A stretch of 57,419 bases of DNA. It comes from Desulforamulus aquiferis. Its GTDB lineage: Bacteria > Bacillota > Desulfotomaculia > Desulfotomaculales > Desulfotomaculaceae. Numbering within the stretch: position 1 is the stretch's first letter; each line of letters opens with the position of its first letter. Where the stretch lies: positions 10,415 to 67,833 of the forward strand of contig AWVY01000031.1 in NCBI GenBank assembly GCA_004143605.1. Direction: 5' to 3'. Both the position numbers and the translations under genes were made by a program. A model generated the notes under the pieces. It saw nothing but the letters and a program-made list of their open reading frames with translations. It was not told the origin of the DNA and ran no database searches. This document shows positions 38,548-47,997 of the stretch, piece by piece.

Positions 38548-38637
38548 GTGATTTGCCCCCTTGACTGTCATGGTTGCCCCTTTTCTGATGAATGTATTAA
38601 TGATGATGATTATATTGGTGAGGATGAGCTGCTGTAG
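38548..38637 (+). CDS. Cysteine-rich peptide, 29 aa
   Basis: GTG start behind GGAGG. The peptide MICPLDCHGCPFSDEC carries four Cys (C-x3-C-x2-C-x5-C) followed by an acidic tail INDDDYIGEDELL. The Cys spacing suggests a metal or Fe-S site. No family recognised. Moderate support: good ribosome-binding site, but very short. Confidence 0.45.
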   Translation: MICPLDCHGCPFSDECINDDDYIGEDELL

Positions 38638-38663
38638 GAATTGGATAGTGTTTTGACTAGTAA

Positions 38664-38700
38664 TTAAAAACCCTTGAAACTGTTACCGCAGTTTCAAGGG
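38664..38700 (-). terminator. Terminator of the rbs operon
   Basis: Stem CCCTTGAAACTG/CAGTTTCAAGGG, followed on the minus strand by TTTTTAATTA. Confidence 0.85.
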
Positions 38701-38801
38701 CCTAGATGAAAACCTCATCAAAACTTAATAGTTAATGCTAAAGGGTGTACAGTAAAGACGTTTTTTAATATTCGAACAGGACTAAGAGTTATACACTAGG
38801 C

Positions 38802-39735
38802 TTATTCTTTAACAACAAGCATAAGATCAGCAGGGATGTTTGCTTCTACATTCTCACCATTGGCAACTTTCTCAGCAAATTGTATACCCAGTTCGCCGAT
38901 TAGCTTAGGCTGTTGGGCTACTGTGGCCGCCATTTTGCCGTCGTTAACAGCCTTCACGGCATCGTCGCCACCGTCAAAGCCTACAATAAGAATCTGCTTT
39001 TGGCAGCTTCGATGGCCTGGAGAGCACCTAGAGCCATTTCGTCGTTGTGGGCAAATACTGCGTTAATTTCCGGCTGACTTTGCAGGATATTTTCCATAAC
39101 ACTCATACCCTTGGAACGGTCAAAATCGGCAGGCTGCTTGGCAACAACTTTAATATCGGCTTGCACGTCAATTACTTCGTGAAAGCCCTGGCCACGGTCA
39201 CGGGCTGCGGAGGTTCCGGCAATGCTTCTAGTTCAACAACGCTGCCTTTGCCCTCCAGCTGCTTAACGATAAATTCAGCGGCCAGCTTGCCACCGGCCAC
39301 GTTATCCGAGGCAATGTGGGAAACAACGGTGCCACCGTTTACACTGCGGTCTAGGGTGATTACCGGAATGTTTGCTTTGTTGGCATCTGCTACAGCAGTT
39401 ACTAAACCGTCACTATCGGTGGGGTTGAGAAGGATAACATCTACCTTTTGCTGGATTAAATCTTCAACCTGGGAAACTTGCTTGGAAGCGTCGTCCTGGG
39501 CATCCATTACGATTAGCTTTGCACCAATTTTATCTGCGGCAGCCTGGGCACCATCCTTCATATCAACAAAGAAGGGGTTGTTTAAAGTAGATAATGCAAT
39601 ACCTACAGTCAACTGCTTTTCGTCACCCTTAGGAGCTTCAGCCTGGGGATCTTTAGAACCACCGCAACCAGTAACAAGGCTCATGATGAAAACCAAACTT
39701 ACCACTGTGGCCATAATCTTTAATATCTTTTTCAT
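38802..39735 (-). CDS. rbsB: Ribose ABC transporter substrate-binding lipoprotein (two frame breaks)
   Basis: About 311 aa; ATG 39735 behind GGAGGAGAG. Lipobox VTGCGGS. Periplasmic-binding-protein-1 type: VGIALSTLNNPFFVDMKDGAQ, VDVILLNPTDSDGL, PVITLDRSVNGG, HIASDNVAGG, FAHNDEMALGALQAI. Losses near 39228 and 39000 repaired, giving GIAGTSAARDRGQGF and LIVGFDGGDDAV. Last gene of the minus-strand operon. D-ribose is likely from context. Confidence 0.92.
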
Positions 39736-39808
39736 ATTCTCTCTCCTCCAAAATATTTTTCTCTTCTTCACTCCACAACAGGCATACCTTAAATCTACTC
39801 TCTAAGGA

Positions 39809-40746
39809 TCACCTCCTGACTGCATTTCGTCGGTCAATTAATACTGCAACTAAGATAATCAAGCCCTTAACTGCTTGCTGATAAAAAGAGGATACATTTA
39901 ATAGGTTTAGACCATTGTCAATAATACCGATTATCAATGCTCCGATAAGGTTCCAACAACTCCACCGGCACCTCCGGCTAAACTAGTACCGCCGATTACC
40001 ACGCAGCAATGGCGTCAAGCTCGTAGCCGGATCCCGCCGTGGGCTGGCCGATAGAAGCCGGGAGGTTAATATAGCCCCAGCCAGACCGGCCAAGAGACCA
40101 CTTATTGAATAAACAAGAACTTTATAACGGGTGGTCTTAATGCCGCTTAATCTAGCGGCTTCTTCATTGCCACCAATGGCAAAGATCCTTCTGCCAAAGG
40201 TCATATGGCTTAGAACAAACCAGGCCAATAAAAATACAATAATGGTAATGATTACCGGGGTAGGGATAGGGCCAATATAGCCGCCTCCCAATTTATTGAA
40301 GCCCTCTGATACCGCCCGAATTGGTCTGCCCTCGGTATAAATCAGGGTAGCTCCTCGAAAAAGAGTCATGGTGGCCAGGGTGGCTACAAAGGGGGCAATT
40401 CTGCCAAAGGCCACGATAGTTCCATTAATAGTGCCTGCTATTAAACCAACTAAACAGGCGACCAGGACAGCCAGTATTGGGTCTACCCCCATGGCCAGGG
40501 AACCTGCAGCCAAGGCACCGGATAGAGCAAGAATTGAACCTACGGACAGGTCAATGCCGCCGGTAAGAATTACAAAGGTCATGCCTACACCCAGCAGGGC
40601 ATTTATAGATACTTGACGGGCAACATTTAAAAAGTTGCCGGTCGTGAAAAACCTGTCGGTCAAGATGGTCAGGACAAAGCAGATTAAAAGCAAACCAAGT
40701 AGAGGCCCAGTTTATATTTTTGCATAAGGCCAAGTGGATTTTTCAT
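39809..40746 (-). CDS. rbsC: Ribose ABC transporter permease (about four frame breaks)
   Basis: About 313 aa. Starts at ATG 40746 ([11 protein letters not shown]), overlapping the rbsA stop by four bases. Losses near 40719, 40055, 40003 and 39943. Marks: NARQ-type loop [46 protein letters not shown]-like [11 protein letters not shown], and [19 protein letters not shown] at the end. Ends with [10 protein letters not shown]. Confidence 0.92.
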
Positions 40747-42240
40747 TGTACACCTCCGGTGGCACACCCCATGAAAGCTTCTTCTGTGACTTCATTCCGG
40801 GAAAAATGACCTGTTATTCGTCCCTCATACATTACATAAATCCGGTCGCTCATGCCCATTAACTCCTGCAGATCCGATGAAATCAAAATTATTCCCAGAC
40901 CTTGGGCAGTCAAGCTATTGATCAACTCGTATATTTCTACCTTGGCGCCACATCAACGCCCCTGGTGGGTTCATCTAAAATCAAAAGGGAGGGGTGTGTC
41001 TCTAGCCATTTTCCAAAAACAACTTTTTGCTGATTTCCACCGCTTAGACTGATTACCTTTTGTTCCCGGTTCTGGGTCTTGATACGCAGCAGATTGATAT
41101 AATGATCTGCCATTTCATTTTCTGCTTTATGCTTAATCACACCAAATTTACTGCGGGAATTCAGGTTGGCAGGGCTAGATTCTCCTTAACGCTAAAGGGT
41201 AGCACAAGACCCTGGTCTTTACGGTCTTCAGAAACCATAGCTAAACCATGTCGGATGGCATCCTGCGGATGACTGAAGGTGCCGGAAAAGGATGTCCCGT
41301 CCTTGGAGTGCAGCTTAAGGTTACCGGAAACCCTGTCAAGGCCGAAGATTGCACGGGCCAATTCTGTCCGTCCCGCTCCCATCAGTCCCCCGATACCTAC
41401 AACCTCACCGGCCTTCATCTGCAGGTTTATATTATTTAGCCGATGGTTACTGAAGTTTTCTATCTGCAGCAGCAAATCACCAGGGGTGGTGGTGGACTTG
41501 GGAAATCTCTCGCTTACTTCCCGCCCTACCATTAGGGCGACCAATTTATCAATGGTGGTATTGGGAATATCCTGGGTGGCCACATATTCACCATCCCGTA
41601 AAACGGTAACCCGATGGCAGATTTGGAATAGCTCTTCCATCCGGTGGGAGATATAAATAATGGAGACACCTTGGTTCACAAGGGATTGCATGATGCTAAA
41701 CAATTTTTCTTTTTCTGTTTCAGTAAGAGCAGCAGTAGGCTCATCCATAATTAAAAGCTTAGCTTGCTTTGAAAGGGCTTTAGCTATTTCCGTCAGCTGT
41801 TTTTCCCCCACACTAAGGTCAGCTACCTGGGTTTTAGGGTGTACCTTCAGGCCAACCTGATTTAGATATTGTAATGAGGCCGAGGTTAAGGCACGCCAGT
41901 TGATTTTGCCTAAGGTGGTAAATTCCTTTTCATTTCCTAAGAAGATGTTCTCTGCGATGCTTAATTGGGGAATAAGGTTAAATTCCTGGTGAATCATTAC
42001 GATACCTAACTCTTCGGCATGCTTTGGTCCGCTGATATTAACCTGTTGCCCTTGATATTTGATGGAGCCGCTGTTCATGGTATAAATGCCGGTTAGAATC
42101 TTCATAAGGGTAGACTTCCCGGCACCATTTTCCCCTAGTAAGGCATGAATTTCATTTTTCCTTACGGATAAATTAACATTATTTAAAACCCTGGCACCTG
42201 GAAACTCTTTACATATACTCTGCATTTCCAGTATTTCCAA
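40743..42240 (-). CDS. rbsA: Ribose ABC transporter ATPase, double ABC domain (two frame breaks)
   Basis: About 499 aa from TTG 42240 behind AAAGGAGG. Domain 1 has Walker [10 protein letters not shown], signature [15 protein letters not shown] and Walker [12 protein letters not shown]. Domain 2 has the degenerate GLMGAGRTE Walker A, signature [15 protein letters not shown] and [16 protein letters not shown]. Losses near 41162 and 40958. Standard RbsA layout. Repeats of a family feature: the second site is less active. Confidence 0.93.
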
Positions 42241-42254
42241 CAGGACTTCCTCCT

Positions 42255-42647
42255 TTAAAAGGCAACCCCTGAATATAAAACTATATTGGCATAGGGGGTC
42301 CATTCTCCGGTTCGAATTACAGCACGGGACTCTTTAGAAATATTTTTTAAATCATCGTGAGAGATTAATTCAATTTTAACCGGGGCTAGCTTATGAAGAA
42401 CTTGTTCCGTAAATGCTTTATTATTCTCCAACTCCAGGGCCACCACGGCCCTTTCAACCACCATTTCAGAAAGAATGGCGTCTAAAACAGCAAAGAAGGG
42501 TGGGACCCCCTTATAAACAGCTAGGTCAATACATTTAACACCTGGTGGCACAGGTAACCCGCTATCACCTATCACAATGGAGTCACCATGTCCCATACTG
42601 GCAATTAAAGCTGCCAAGTCCCGGTGTAAAATTCCATGTTTTTTCAT
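42255..42647 (-). CDS. rbsD: D-ribose pyranase
   Basis: 130 aa, intact. Catalyses the beta-pyran to furan exchange that lets ribokinase act. The catalytic His lies in [18 protein letters not shown], as in RbsD. Ends [11 protein letters not shown] with the conserved Tyr. Lies between rbsK and rbsA. Confidence 0.95.
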   Translation of the reverse strand: MKKHGILHRDLAALIASMGHGDSIVIGDSGLPVPPGVKCIDLAVYKGVPPFFAVLDAILSEMVVERAVVALELENNKAFTEQVLHKLAPVKIELISHDDLKNISKESRAVIRTGEWTPYANIVLYSGVAF

Positions 42648-42652
42648 TAGGT

Positions 42653-43545
42653 CTACCCTCCAGAAAATTCTTCAACTTCTTTTCGATAGGGGAGGGAGGT
42701 TTGTGCACCCTCTCTGGTTACTGAGATGCTGCCGCCGCACTAGCAAATTTGATGGCCTCCTCCATGGAACGATCCTCTGCCAGGCTACACTAAAGCCTCC
42801 AATAAAAGCATCCCCTGCCGCCGTTGTATCAACTGCCTGCACCTTAAGGGCGGGAATAAAAACGATTGCTTTCCCCTCTGAAAAGGAAACGCCCTTAGCC
42901 CCCTGGGTTATAACCAGGGACTTCTTTAAATGCCTGCGAATACTAAAATAAAAATCATCTTTGACGTGACCCAGCAAATCAGCCTCATGTTCATTGGGTA
43001 CCAGGTAATCAATTTTACTTAACCAAGCTTCAGGAATTTCATGGGCTGGGGCCGGATTCAAAACCACTAACTTACCATAGCCGGAGGCAAGCTCAATTGC
43101 CTGGCCGATGGTTGCCATTGGAATTTCCATCTGCAGCACCACCACATCACAGGCTTCAAAGATTTCACGGTTTTGCAGCAGGTCTTCCGGAGCAAGCTCA
43201 TTGTTTGCTCCGGGGATAACAACAATCTGATTATTTCCCCTGGCATCTACGTTAATTAAGGCAACCCCGGTGGAGGTATCAGCTCTTTACCCGGCTTATA
43301 TCCACACCATTATTGTTTAGATGTTGAAGTAATTGCTCGCCGTAGCTGTCTTTACCAGCTGCACCCAGCATGGAAACCGAGGCCCCAAGCCTTGCTGCAG
43401 CCAATGCCTGGTTTGCTCCCTTTCCCCCCGGCACCATGGCAAAGCGGTTGCCCAGAATAGTCTCTCCCAGGCTGGGGATTCTATCTGAGTAACTAACCAG
43501 ATCCATATTTATACTGCCAATTACTAAAACCCTCGGTACTTTCAT
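42653..43545 (-). CDS. rbsK: Ribokinase (frame breaks)
   Basis: About 298 aa, ATG 43545 overlapping the rbsR stop by four bases. PfkB signature 1 [18 protein letters not shown], signature 2 [13 protein letters not shown]. Breaks near 43290 (two lost or one gained), 42783 and 42728. Makes ribose 5-phosphate from imported ribose. Confidence 0.92.
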
Positions 43546-44545
43546 ACCGTTTTCCTCCTCATAGATGATTCTCTAATTTCTAAGGATGGCTCAAATTCAA
43601 TTTGCTTTATACTCTGAGAAGACTCAATATTTTCTAGGATCAGTTGAATTGCCGCTGTTCCCATTTTATAGGTAGGCTGAATCACTGTGCTTAGCTTGGG
43701 GTAAACATACTTGCTTAGATGAATTCCATCATAGCCAATCAAAGCCACTTCTTCGGGTACCTTTACCCCCGCTTCCTGTAATACTTCTAAGGCTCCGATG
43801 GCCATCAGGTCATTGGCGCAAAAGATTGCCTCGGGAACAGAGCTTAGTCGCAATAGCCTTTGCATAGCCACAGCGCCACCGGAAATTCTATAGTCACCTT
43901 CCATAACCAGTACAAGGTCATAGGGTAGCTTGTGCTCGACAAGGGCCCTGCGATAACCAGATAGCCTTTGTTGGGCGGAAGGGGACTGCTGAGGGCCGGA
44001 TATATGAGCAATGGTACGGTAACCCTGGTCAATCAAATGCTTGGTGGCAAGGTATCCTCCATAAATGTTATTGGTGCTGATGGAGTGGATTTGTAGGGAA
44101 CTGGTTCTATCTAATAAAACCAAAGGTGTTGGCAAGCTAGTTAGCATATTTGCCAATTTATCTTCTTGAAGTCTTGACCCAACAAGGACAATTCCGTCAA
44201 CGCACTTCTCCTGCAAAATATTAAGATACTTTTTTTCCTTTTCTATATCCCAATCCGAGTTGCAGAGCATAATATTATAGCCATATTTTCTGGCCTCATC
44301 TTCAGCCCCCCTGGCCAATTCCGGGAAAAAGGGGTTTGTTATATCCGGCAGTATCAGGCCAAAGGTTTTAGTTTGTTTGCTCACTAAGCCCCGGGCAATT
44401 TGACTGGCTTATAGTTTAGCTGCTTTATGGCTGCTATAACTCTTTCTTCAGTAGTCTTTTCTACATAGCCGCTGGTATTTAAGACACGGGATACAGTGGA
44501 AACGGACACTCCGGCTAATTTTGCTACGTCTTTTATGGTTGGCAT
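43542..44545 (-). CDS. rbsR: LacI-family ribose operon repressor (one frame break)
   Basis: About 334 aa; ATG 44545, six bases from GGAGGA (an ATG at 44551 is too close to it). The helix-turn-helix [23 protein letters not shown] lies in one frame; a base lost near 44408 ([11 protein letters not shown]) separates it from the sugar-binding domain with [19 protein letters not shown]. First gene of rbsRKDACB; two matching operators lie just upstream. Confidence 0.92.
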
Positions 44546-44561
44546 TGCCATTCCTCCATGC

Positions 44562-44575
44562 TGGTAACGTTATCA
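44562..44575. promoter_or_regulatory. LacI-type operator O1 upstream of rbsR
   Basis: TGGTAACGTTATCA, near-perfect 14-base palindrome around AACGTT, 17 bases from the rbsR start. Confidence 0.75.
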
Positions 44576-44616
44576 TGACGAAATATATATTTAATAAAGG
44601 AAAAACAAATTCGGTG

Positions 44617-44630
44617 TGGTAACGTTTTCA
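44617..44630. promoter_or_regulatory. LacI-type operator O2 upstream of rbsR
   Basis: TGGTAACGTTTTCA, 55 bases from O1 centre to centre. The pair probably frames the promoter and allows RbsR repression. Confidence 0.72.
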
Positions 44631-44775
44631 TATATAATAATTCGTTATAATTTTATTAAATCCTCTTAACAAACAGTACAAATTTATTAATATAAATAAA
44701 AATTCAATCTTTTTTATGATTTTTAAGGTTAAAATATAAATAGGATAGCATCAGTTTAGATAAAGGGCGGGAATT

Positions 44776-45500
44776 ATGAGGAATTACGAGGATAGGGTAA
44801 TAGCTGAATTAACCCTTTGGCAGAGAAAAATGACCAGGAAGCCTTCTTTGGTAGGTAAATACACCAAGGGAATTCAGATAAAGGTAAACAACCTGATACC
44901 CGATAAGATACATACCTTGCTCACTAACACCATAAAAAATATGGTTCAGGCCACCTTGGTCGGCTCCCAATATACCACCAGGGTACCAAGACTTGAAGGA
45001 GTATCCTGGAGGGGAGGGAGAGATTAGTAAAGGAGAGGCTGGAGTTTTATAGGAAGGCAGCGGCTGTGGAAGGGGCGGGAACAGGGGCAGGAGGGATATT
45101 CTTAGGCCTAGCCGATTTTCCCCTTTTACTGGGCCTTAAAATCAAATTTCTTTTTGAGGTGGCTAGTCTTTATGGTTTTGATGTAAAGGATTATAGGGAA
45201 AGATTATATATTTTACACCTTTTTCAGCTGGCCTTTTCCAGTGAAACGAGAAGAGCAGCTTCATATAGGAAAATACTTAACTGGCAGGAAACATTAAAGG
45301 GGTTTCCCCCGGAGCTAAAACTGGAATCTATTGACTGGCAGCTTTTTCAGCAGGAATATCGGGATCATATTGATTTAGTAAAAATGCTACAGCTAATTCC
45401 TGGCTTTGGAGCCGTTGTAGGACTATGTGCCAACTATACGCTGATGAATAAATTAGGGGAGACTGCAATAAATGGCTACCGTTTAAGATGGTACAGTTAA
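44776..45500 (+). CDS. EcsC-family protein (one frame break)
   Basis: About 241 aa, ATG. Start YEDRVIAELTLWQRKMTRKPS, then VEGAGTGAGGIFLGLADFPLLLGLKIKFLFEVASLYG, the EcsC family core with its glycine-rich membrane-like patch, and MLQLIPGFGAVVGLCANY. A base lost near 45011 divides the two parts. The family is named after the third gene of the B. subtilis ecs locus; function is unclear. Confidence 0.85.
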
Positions 45501-45800
45501 ATATTCAGAAAAGCAAATCAGCAAAATTGCTTGAAAACAATATTATTACTATATAAAATCAACATTAGATGAAGAAATATATTTTTTGTCACTTATTACA
45601 GATTAAATGTAATAAAGGTTATGAATACTAAAGATTAGAAAAGAAATAAAATGCGTTGTTTGTGGCGAGGTAAGACCATCATACCCGTTAAAAACAAAAC
45701 CTAGTAAGTAAAGGGTGTAAGTCCGATAGACTGTTTTCCTCATGATATTTAGACTTAGGTGTTCATTTATAAAACAAAGTAAAAAAAGGAAGTGTAAAGC
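45501..45800. other. Intergenic region upstream of pduL
   Basis: Three hundred AT-rich bases. A short open stretch at about 45648-45707 reads KCVVCGEVRPSYPLK, a Cys-x2-Cys sequence, but has no start codon or ribosome-binding site, so I do not call it. GGTGTAAGTCC near 45715 is not matched to any riboswitch I know. The pduL promoter must lie here. Confidence 0.4.
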
Positions 45801-46451
45801 ATGTTAAACGAAACAAACAGCCCGACTCAGGTTAATCAAGACGAAATAACACCGATTCCCCTTACAGTTGGTATTTCAGCCAGGCACGTACACCTTACCA
45901 GAGAAGATGTTGATACCCTTTTTGGAGCAGGACATCAACTAACGGTATTTAAAGACCTTTCTCAGCCCGGCCAATTCGCCTGTGAAGAGATGGTTACCGT
46001 TGTTGGGCCCAAGGGTGTTATCGAAAAGGTTAGAGTCTTAGGGCCAGAACGCCCCCAAAGCCAGGTAGAGCTATCCATCTCAGACTGTTTTAAGCTTGGG
46101 ATTAAGGCTCCCCTAAGGGATTCTGGTGACCTGTCTGGCTCCTCACCGATCACCTTGGTTGGCCCTGTGGGTGCAGTGACATTAAAGGAAGGCGCTATTA
46201 TTGCCGCTCGTCACATCCATATGCACACCACAGACGCAGAGAAATACCATTTAGAAGATAGAGACAGAATATATGTGAGGGCCAAAGGCCCAAGGGGTAT
46301 CATTTTCGGCGATGTTTTGGTTAGGGTAAGTGATAATGCCAAAACAGAAATGCATGTTGACACAGATGAGGGCAATGCTGTGGGACTGAGAAACGGCGAC
46401 ACAGTTTATGCTTATAAAATTCACGGTCACATTTCAGAGCTTGTAAAATAA
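45801..46451 (+). CDS. pduL: PduL-type phosphotransacylase
   Basis: 216 aa, ATG behind AAGGAAG. Zinc-dependent phosphate acyltransferase unrelated to Pta. Two conserved His motifs are SARHVHLTREDVDTLFG and AARHIHMHTTDAEK, which bind the zinc ions. Also GPKGVIEKVRVLGPERPQSQVE. No shell-targeting peptide is evident, and no microcompartment genes are nearby. Together with ackA it makes acetate and ATP from acetyl-CoA. Confidence 0.93.
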   Translation: MLNETNSPTQVNQDEITPIPLTVGISARHVHLTREDVDTLFGAGHQLTVFKDLSQPGQFACEEMVTVVGPKGVIEKVRVLGPERPQSQVELSISDCFKLGIKAPLRDSGDLSGSSPITLVGPVGAVTLKEGAIIAARHIHMHTTDAEKYHLEDRDRIYVRAKGPRGIIFGDVLVRVSDNAKTEMHVDTDEGNAVGLRNGDTVYAYKIHGHISELVK

Positions 46452-46487
46452 AAATGTGTACCATGGGCATCTCAAAGGAGGAAAAAA

Positions 46488-47682
46488 GTGCTAATCTTAG
46501 TAGTTAATTGTGGCAGTTCATCAATAAAGTATAAGCTGATGGATATGAAGCAGGAGTCAGTATTGCTTACAGGGCTTGCCGAGAGAATTGGTTTAGTTGG
46601 TTCTAGAATAAAACAGGTATCCCATACCGAAAAGGAACTTGTATTGGAACAGGATTTACCGGATCATAAGGCTGCTCTGGAAACAATACTTAAGGGCATG
46701 ACAGATCCTCAATATGGTGTCATTGAAGATATCTCTATGATCAAGGCTGTTGGTCATAGGGCTGTTCACGGTGGGGAGAAATTTAATAAATCTGTGATCA
46801 TTGATGAAGAAATGATGCAGGAATTTGAAGTCCTATCTGAATTGGCACCCTTGCACAACCCCCCAAACATTGTTGGTATTAGAACCTGTCAAGCACTAAT
46901 GCCCCATGCCATTCAGGTGGGTGTATTTGATACCGCCTTCCACCAGTCCATACCAAAGCACGCCTATATTTATGGCATCCCCTACGACCTATATGAAAAG
47001 TATAAAATCCGTAAATACGGTTTCCATGGCACCTCCCACAAATATGTGTCAGGCCGGGCGGCAGAAATTTTAGGCAAATCGGCGGATGACTTTAAAGCTA
47101 TTGTATGTCACCTGGGTAACGGTTCCAGTATTACCGCTGTGAAAAACGGTGAATCAATTGATACCACCATGGGCTTTACTCCCTTGCCGGGTCTTCCCAT
47201 GGGAACTCGCTCCGGAGATATTGATCCTGCAATCATACCATTTTTAATGGAAAAGGAAGACCTATCCATAGGTCAAGTAAACGACCTGTTAAACAAAAAG
47301 AGCGGTGTACTTGGGATTTCTGGCTTGAGCAGTGATTTCAGGGATCTGGAAGATGCCGCTGTCGAGGGCAATGAAAGGCTGAGCTTGCCTGAGCATATTT
47401 GCCTATAGTATCATCAAATGGGTGGGAGCCTTTACTGCTGCCCTTGGCGGACTGGATGCCCTGATCTTCACAGGAGGTATCGGCGAAAATTCCAAGGACG
47501 TACGTGAGAGGGTACTTAAAGGACTTGCCTATATGGGCATTGAGATAGATGAGGATAAAAACAAATCCAGGGGTAAGGAAGTAATTGTAAGTAAACCAGG
47601 GGCCGGTGTCACCGCCATGGTGGTTCCAACCAATGAAGAATTGATGATCGCCCGGGAAACCCTGGAGCTGGCATCAAACTAA
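46488..47682 (+). CDS. ackA: Acetate kinase (frame breaks)
   Basis: About 398 aa, GTG behind AAAGGAGG. ASKHA kinase marks: [48 protein letters not shown] and [19 protein letters not shown]. Two bases appear lost at 47383-47397 (NER.ELALSIFAY), then [10 protein letters not shown]. Operon with pduL, 36 bases apart. Confidence 0.95.
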
Positions 47683-47693
47683 TATAATGAAAA

Positions 47694-47717
47694 TACCTCC
47701 TTGTTGGAGGTGTTTTT
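47694..47717 (+). terminator. Terminator after ackA
   Basis: Stem ACCTCC/GGAGGT, five-base loop, then TTTTT. Confidence 0.8.
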
Positions 47718-47821
47718 ATATAAATTAAGATAAATATAAGGAATTGTTATTAATATTGTAAGAAATGGGCCATATAATAGGTTCATAGCAAGTAGCTACT
47801 TAGGGCCAGGAGGTGATTCTT

Positions 47822-47884
47822 GTGTTTACAAAGCATTGGATGCTGCGGGAGACTGCTCATTGTAAAGAAGGTTGCTCTAAATAG
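47822..47884 (+). CDS. Possible 20 aa Cys-containing peptide
   Basis: GTG seven bases after AGGAGGTGA, a very strong ribosome-binding site. The product is MFTKHWMLRETAHCKEGCSK, with two Cys in HCKEGC. It ends just before the cad terminator. Very short, so it may be a real micro-peptide or a leader peptide. Low confidence. Confidence 0.35.
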   Translation: MFTKHWMLRETAHCKEGCSK

Positions 47885-47914
47885 TCCTGGGTAGGACCTT
47901 AAACTGCCCGAACA

Positions 47915-47962
47915 ATAAAACAATAATCCCGTATCACTCAATTTCAAAGTGGTACGGGATTA
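47915..47962. terminator. Terminator at the end of cadA
   Basis: AATCCCGTA-t-CAC / GTG-g-TACGGGATT stem; T-rich on both sides. Serves the minus-strand cadA and perhaps the small plus-strand gene. Confidence 0.75.
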
Positions 47963-47997
47963 CGTTTTTAAACCCAAATGGGTTATGGAAATTATCT

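Noticed and set aside
39047..39805. 252 aa plus-strand open frame
   Set aside because: It is the complement of rbsB, whose lipobox and sugar-binding motifs are clear. No ribosome-binding site on this strand.
45648..45707. KCVVCGEVRPSYPLK reading, rubredoxin- or zinc-ribbon-like
   Set aside because: No start codon or ribosome-binding site; the upstream frame is closed by a stop.
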